The translations under genes were made by a program, and so were the position numbers. A stretch of 8,821 bases of DNA from an uncultured Lachnospiraceae bacterium (GTDB taxonomy: Bacteria; Bacillota_A; Clostridia; Lachnospirales; Lachnospiraceae), in contig CADBQK010000567.1 of NCBI GenBank assembly GCA_902796775.1, positions 1 through 8,821 of the forward strand, in the 5' to 3' direction. Positions 6,472-8,821 of this stretch are shown here, in pieces. Under the pieces are notes generated by a model. It did no database searches. It was not told where the DNA came from and worked only from the letters and a program-made list of their open reading frames with translations. The number at the start of each line of letters is the position of its first letter. The first letter of the stretch is position 1.

Positions 6472-6516
6472 GGCTATCTGATAGCAGTGATGAGGCATCA
6501 GATAGCCCTGTTTTTT
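6470..6516 (+). terminator. Strong intrinsic terminator of the candidate RNA
   Basis: GGGCTATCTGAT (6471-6482) pairs perfectly with ATCAGATAGCCC (6497-6508), extended by A6470-T6509, around a 14-nt loop. TG and six T follow (6511-6516). The left arm is itself palindromic: GCTAT (6473-6477) can also pair with ATAGC (6481-6485), which would be incompatible with the terminator stem. Confidence 0.85.
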
Positions 6517-6557
6517 GGCCTTTTTGTAAATTGGTGAACAGAGTCAGTATACCGTAT

Positions 6558-6581
6558 GGATCAGAACAGGATCAGAACAGG
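6558..6581 (+). repeat. 11-bp tandem repeat, two copies
   Basis: GGATCAGAACA occurs twice head to tail (6558-6568 and 6569-6579), followed by GG. It lies in a very purine-rich stretch between the two terminators (6517-6633). A 23-codon Lys/Arg-rich frame starts at ATG 6556 but has no ribosome binding site. A weak promoter (TTGTAA 6524-6529, TATACC 6548-6553) could make a short transcript ending at the next terminator. Otherwise this stretch shows nothing clear. Confidence 0.6.
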
Positions 6582-6633
6582 AAAGCGAAAAGGAAAAGAG
6601 AAAGAAAAAAGGGAAAGATATGGATAGAGCAGG

Positions 6634-6661
6634 AGCCGGCACTAGTCATGCCGGTTTTTTT
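6634..6661 (+). terminator. Second intrinsic terminator, just upstream of surE
   Basis: CCGGCA (6636-6641) pairs with TGCCGG (6649-6654) around a 7-nt loop, with an A-T and a G-T pair possible at the base. Seven T follow (6655-6661). It ends 45 nt before the surE start, so surE needs either its own promoter (TATAAA-like bases at 6685-6690, no good -35) or readthrough. Confidence 0.75.
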
Positions 6662-6706
6662 GATGTATAGTTACAGGGATAAAATATAAAGAGAGGATGG
6701 AAATGC

Positions 6707-7456
6707 ATGGAACAGAGGAGGAAAATACTGGTTGTCAACGATGATGGAATCCATTCCCCTTTACTTGCCCTGCTTGCCAGGCATGCGGCAAAGTACGGTC
6801 TGGTGGATATTGTGGCGCCTGCCAGCCAGTGTTCTGCCATGTCGCAGCGTATCATAATCGACAGGGCACTGCAGGTGGAAACGATTGAGCCTGCTCAGCT
6901 GGGACTGTCAGATATACCGGATATTCGAAGTGCCAGAAGTCTGGACGGGACCCCGGCTGACTGTGTCCGGTATGCTTGCGGCTGCCTGCTGGACGAAGTG
7001 CCGGATATCGTTTTTTCAGGTATTAATGATGGTTATAATGCCGGTGTCGATATCCTGTATTCCGGAACCGTAGGAGCGGCCATGCAGGCACTTGTTGCAG
7101 GTGTTCCGGCTATTGCTTTCTCTTTAGGGCGCGGGGCGAAGGATGCTTCTGTTCCGGAACAGTATCTGGATGAGGTGATTGAAGAACTGCTCAGTACACC
7201 TGTGGGCAGTGATCAGATATGGAATGTGAATTTCCCGAATTGTGTACCGGAGCTGGTGAAGGGGATCCTGCGGGACCGTATTCCGGACGCAGGAGAATTT
7301 ACTGCCAATGTCGGATATGATCTCCGGCAGACAGAGAAAGGGCAGGAGATCTTCTCCTATGGTATTTCACTGGGCGGTGCTCTTCCCGGTTCAGACAAGG
7401 AAGCTTTGATGGATCATTATCTTTCCATCGGGAAACTGCGCTGTATGGTTATGTAA
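6707..7456 (+). CDS. surE: SurE, 5'/3'-nucleotidase (survival protein E)
   Basis: At 249 residues this is the usual length for SurE, a cytoplasmic metal-dependent phosphatase that removes phosphate from nucleoside monophosphates (EC 3.1.3.5) and sometimes short polyphosphate. It starts MEQRRKILVVNDDGIHSP, with the metal-binding Asp pair D12-D13. S43 lies in the APASQCSAMSQ segment, where the family has its third ligand. GTPADCVR lies at 81-88. SGINDGYNAGVDILYSGTVG (104-123) carries the conserved N107 and the family signature. All expected active-site residues are present. ATG 6707 is preceded by GAGAGG (6691-6696) at 10 nt; nearby ATGs at 6697 and 6703 are out of frame. The C-terminal part ends shortly after a DHYLSIGKL segment that matches the typical 'TDv.al..G.isvtPL' end only loosely. 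The gene appears monocistronic between a terminator (6634-6661) and the element at 7471-7580. Confidence 0.95.
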   Translation: MEQRRKILVVNDDGIHSPLLALLARHAAKYGLVDIVAPASQCSAMSQRIIIDRALQVETIEPAQLGLSDIPDIRSARSLDGTPADCVRYACGCLLDEVPDIVFSGINDGYNAGVDILYSGTVGAAMQALVAGVPAIAFSLGRGAKDASVPEQYLDEVIEELLSTPVGSDQIWNVNFPNCVPELVKGILRDRIPDAGEFTANVGYDLRQTEKGQEIFSYGISLGGALPGSDKEALMDHYLSIGKLRCMVM

Positions 7457-7470
7457 ATAGTTTTGCTGTA

Positions 7471-7580
7471 TGTTCATGAAAAAGACAAGTATCCGTACCC
7501 CATGCAGGAAAGAGGCTGAGCTAATCTGGGATGCAGGCATTTCATCCCTGGTTTTTCCCTTCTGCATGGGGTACTGAACA
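7471..7580 (+). other. Large nested inverted repeat / structured 3' UTR element
   Basis: GTACCCCATGCAG (7495-7507) and CTGCATGGGGTAC (7562-7574) are a perfect 13-bp inverted repeat. Outside it, TGTTCA (7471-7476) pairs with TGAACA (7575-7580), leaving an 18-nt bulge on the 5' side only. Inside, GGGATG (7528-7533) pairs with CATCCC (7543-7548). ATGCAG occurs twice on the 5' side (7502-7507 and 7531-7536), so both copies compete for CTGCAT at 7562-7567. It starts 15 nt after the surE stop and ends 17 nt before the csoR -35 box, so it is in the surE 3' region and not in the csoR leader. It may be a terminator with extra structure, a small RNA, or a palindromic repeat. Confidence 0.6.
7523..7556 (+). 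terminator. Probable surE terminator (inner hairpin of the nested element)
   Basis: GGGATG/CATCCC (7528-7533/7543-7548) extends through a T-T mismatch into AATC (7523-7526) paired with GGTT (7550-7553). About three further T follow (7554-7556), or five T (7552-7556) if only the core stem forms. This is a plausible intrinsic terminator within the larger repeat, though the T run is short. Confidence 0.4.
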
Positions 7581-7597
7581 GTGGCTGAAATTATATA

Positions 7598-7626
7598 TTG
7601 ACAAATACCCCCAGGGGGTATATAAT
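7598..7626 (+). promoter_or_regulatory. csoR-copA promoter with CsoR operator in the spacer
   Basis: Perfect TTGACA (7598-7603) and TATAAT (7621-7626) are separated by exactly 17 nt. The spacer is filled by the palindrome ATACCCCC-A-GGGGGTAT (7605-7621), the C-run/G-run arrangement of CsoR-family operators. Apo-CsoR bound here would cover both promoter elements; Cu(I) binding releases it. Transcription should start near 7633, leaving a leader of about 80 nt before csoR. Confidence 0.9.
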
Positions 7627-7712
7627 AACGACGCTTGTATAAAAGTGATATGAGACATAGCGTTTAAAAGGACATCAGTTATTTTACTGCAGGGTAGAGG
7701 TGACAAATCTGT

Positions 7713-8042
7713 ATGGGAGAAAAGACATTCGGCGGCTGCAGGGAATGTGCCTGCAGCGATGGCACCAGAAAAAAGATGCGGTCAGAAAAAGAATTCAAAG
7801 ACCTGATGAACAGGCTGAAGCGTATAGAAGGCCAGGTGCGCGGAGTTGAGGGTATGCTGGAGAAGGATGCCTATTGCCCGGATATCCTGATCCAGGTATC
7901 TGCGATCAACAGTGCATTGAATAGTTTTAATAAGGTACTGCTGGCCAGCCATATCCGGAGCTGTGTGGCGGAGGATATCCGCAGCGGGAAAGAGGAGTCC
8001 GTCGATGAGCTTGTCTGTCTTCTGCAGAAGCTGATGAAGTGA
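7713..8042 (+). CDS. csoR: CsoR-type copper-sensing repressor
   Basis: This is a 109-residue, all-helical DNA-binding repressor of the CsoR/RcnR family. The family core NRLKRIEGQVRGVEGMLEKD (33-52) is followed by the Cu(I) ligands C55, H80 and C84 (AYCPDILIQ, LLASHIRSC). This Cys-His-Cys set fits a copper sensor and differs from the His-rich nickel/cobalt RcnR set. Unusually, about 25 residues precede the core and hold an extra CxxCxC (C9, C12, C14). ATG 7713 is well supported by GAGGTGA (7697-7703) 9 nt upstream. The internal Met22 (7776) would remove the extension but has no ribosome binding site. Being first in the operon and behind its own operator, it should repress itself and copA until Cu(I) rises. 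The gap to copA is 30 nt. Confidence 0.93.
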   Translation: MGEKTFGGCRECACSDGTRKKMRSEKEFKDLMNRLKRIEGQVRGVEGMLEKDAYCPDILIQVSAINSALNSFNKVLLASHIRSCVAEDIRSGKEESVDELVCLLQKLMK

Positions 8043-8072
8043 TGAGTGGAGACAATAAAGGAGGTAAATCCC

Positions 8073-8821
8073 TTGCAAACATATGATGTAACCGGTATGA
8101 GCTGTGCTGCCTGCAGCGCCCATGTGGAAAAAGCGGTAAAGGGCGTAGCAGGTGTGACAGAGTGCACGGTCAGCCTGCTGACCAATTCTATGAAAGTGGA
8201 TGGGACTGCACCGGAAAGTGAGATAATCGCAGCTGTGGAAAAGGCAGGTTACGGGGCTGGTCTGAGAGGGGCTGATGCCTCTGCAGGCGTACCGACTGCT
8301 TCCCAGAAGCTGGCAGCTCAGGAAGAAGCGCTTCGGGACAAGGAGACACCGGTGCTTCGCAGCAGACTGATCCGCTCTCTTGGGATATTGCTGGTACTGA
8401 TGTATTTCTCCATGGGACATATGATGTGGGGCTGGCCTGTTCCGGAGCTGTTCCATAATCATGTTGCGCTGGCAGTGTTTGAGATGCTGCTGGCAATCGT
8501 GGTCATGGACATCAACCGCAAGTTTTTTACAAGCGGGTTTGGCAGCCTGATCCATGGTTCTCCGAATATGGACACCCTGGTTGCTCTCGGATCCACCGCA
8601 TCCTTCGGCTACAGTCTGGTGGAGCTGTTTATCATGATCAGTGCAATGGGCCGGGGAGATATGGCCACGGTTGATCATTATGCCATGAACCTGTATTTTG
8701 AATCTGCAGCGATGATTCCGACACTGATCACCATCGGGAAGATGCTGGAGGCAATGTCCAAAGGGCGCACGACAGATGCGCTGAAAAGCCTGATGAAGCT
8801 TGCACCTAAAACGGCTGTCAT
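8073..8821 (+). CDS. copA: CopA, Cu(I)-exporting P1B-type ATPase, N-terminal part (runs off the window)
   Basis: The frame starts at TTG 8073, with AAGGAGG (8058-8064) 8 nt upstream, and stays open to the right edge, giving 249 residues. Residues 1-65 are a heavy-metal-associated domain with the metal site GMSCAAC (C11, C14). The next in-frame ATG (8097) would cut through this motif, which confirms TTG. Transmembrane helices follow at about 100-120 (MYFSMGHMMWGWPVP, typical of Firmicute CopA), 130-149, 167-192 and 206-226. SPNMDTLVALGS is at 163-174 and the actuator-domain entry MLEAMSKGRTTDALKSL begins near 224. The CPC ion-binding motif, DKTG phosphorylation site and ATP-binding domain lie beyond the window. 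It exports Cu(I) across the cytoplasmic membrane using ATP and is controlled by CsoR from the shared promoter. Confidence 0.95.
   Translation, partial: MQTYDVTGMSCAACSAHVEKAVKGVAGVTECTVSLLTNSMKVDGTAPESEIIAAVEKAGYGAGLRGADASAGVPTASQKLAAQEEALRDKETPVLRSRLIRSLGILLVLMYFSMGHMMWGWPVPELFHNHVALAVFEMLLAIVVMDINRKFFTSGFGSLIHGSPNMDTLVALGSTASFGYSLVELFIMISAMGRGDMATVDHYAMNLYFESAAMIPTLITIGKMLEAMSKGRTTDALKSLMKLAPKTAV

Larger units (their letters stand above)
5982..6516 (+). ncRNA. Candidate large structured non-coding RNA (about 535 nt)
   Basis: The unit is bounded by the promoter at 5947-5975 and the terminator at 6470-6516. It is purine-rich on the plus strand and has no convincing protein gene. Pairings found by eye follow. 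A 12-bp stem with two G-U pairs joins 6025-6036 and 6051-6062. A nested domain has TTTCCGGC (6234-6241) with GCCGGAAA (6294-6301), directly continued by ATATGC (6242-6247) with GCATAT (6277-6282), and capped by CTGTA/TACAG (6253-6257/6266-6270). AAGGCA (6190-6195) with TGCCTT (6328-6333) would enclose that domain. AAATA-GATT-TATTT (6199-6212) is a small hairpin. TCCCA/TGGGA pairs at 6384-6388/6412-6416. CTTTAAG (6013-6019) could pair with CTTAAAG (6451-6457), joining the two ends. I do not recognise tmRNA, RNase P, SRP, 6S or a T-box. The size is like the OLE, GOLLD and ROOL large RNAs, but I cannot assign it to one. The alternative is a decayed gene or a long leader. Confidence 0.55.

Noticed and set aside
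6556..6627. 23-codon Lys/Arg-rich frame across the tandem repeat
   Set aside because: No ribosome binding site, and composition simply reflects the purine-rich DNA.
7782..8678. 298-codon open frame on the minus strand
   Set aside because: It lies antisense to csoR and copA, which have clear family motifs and ribosome binding sites. The translated product is rich in His/Cys/Gln with no recognisable domain.

Overview
The window looks like a chromosomal stretch from a low-to-mid GC anaerobic Firmicute, most probably a Clostridia/Lachnospiraceae-type gut bacterium. The reasons are strong AGGAGG-type ribosome binding sites, TTGACA/TATAAT promoters, a FeoA-FeoB fusion followed by a tiny Cys-rich 'FeoB-associated' membrane protein, a DUF2325 protein, and a CsoR-CopA copper pair. 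This placement is inferred from gene families; there is no rRNA gene in the window. There are no tRNAs, insertion sequences or CRISPR arrays.

Layout. (1) 2-250, + strand: the 3' end of a fold-type IV (D-amino-acid) aminotransferase. Its likely intrinsic terminator (384-411) lies inside the convergent gene that follows. (2) 374-2927, - strand: a ferrous-iron import operon, a 780-residue FeoA-FeoB fusion followed 28 nt later by a 60-residue Cys-rich membrane peptide. (3) 3170-5780, + strand: two poorly characterised genes. The first is a 601-residue protein with a long coiled coil and a C-terminal DUF2325 domain. The second is a 222-residue protein with a plausible Cys-His-Asn papain/C39-like catalytic triad. 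(4) 5781-6706: about 925 nt with no convincing gene. It has a TTGACA promoter (5947-5975), about 535 nt of purine-rich sequence with several strong nested stems, and a 12-bp intrinsic terminator (6470-6516). This is a good candidate for a large structured non-coding RNA. It is followed by a short module with an 11-bp tandem repeat and a second terminator (6634-6661). (5) 6707-7456: surE, a nucleotidase/phosphatase. A very stable nested inverted repeat (7471-7580) lies downstream. (6) 7598-8821: a copper-responsive operon. A perfect CsoR-type palindrome fills the 17-bp spacer of a consensus promoter, followed by csoR and the 5' part of a copA Cu(I)-exporting P-type ATPase, which starts at TTG and runs off the window.

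How the parts relate. Iron import (feo) and copper export (csoR-copA) are separately controlled metal-homeostasis units. The sequence does not show that DUF2325/C39-like, the candidate RNA or surE belong to either. The parts most likely to be undescribed are the 5947-6516 transcription unit, the DUF2325/C39-like gene pair, and the 7471-7580 element with its competing ATGCAG copies. I could not run covariance-model or homology searches, so the RNA assignments rest on promoter, terminator and hand-found pairing only.
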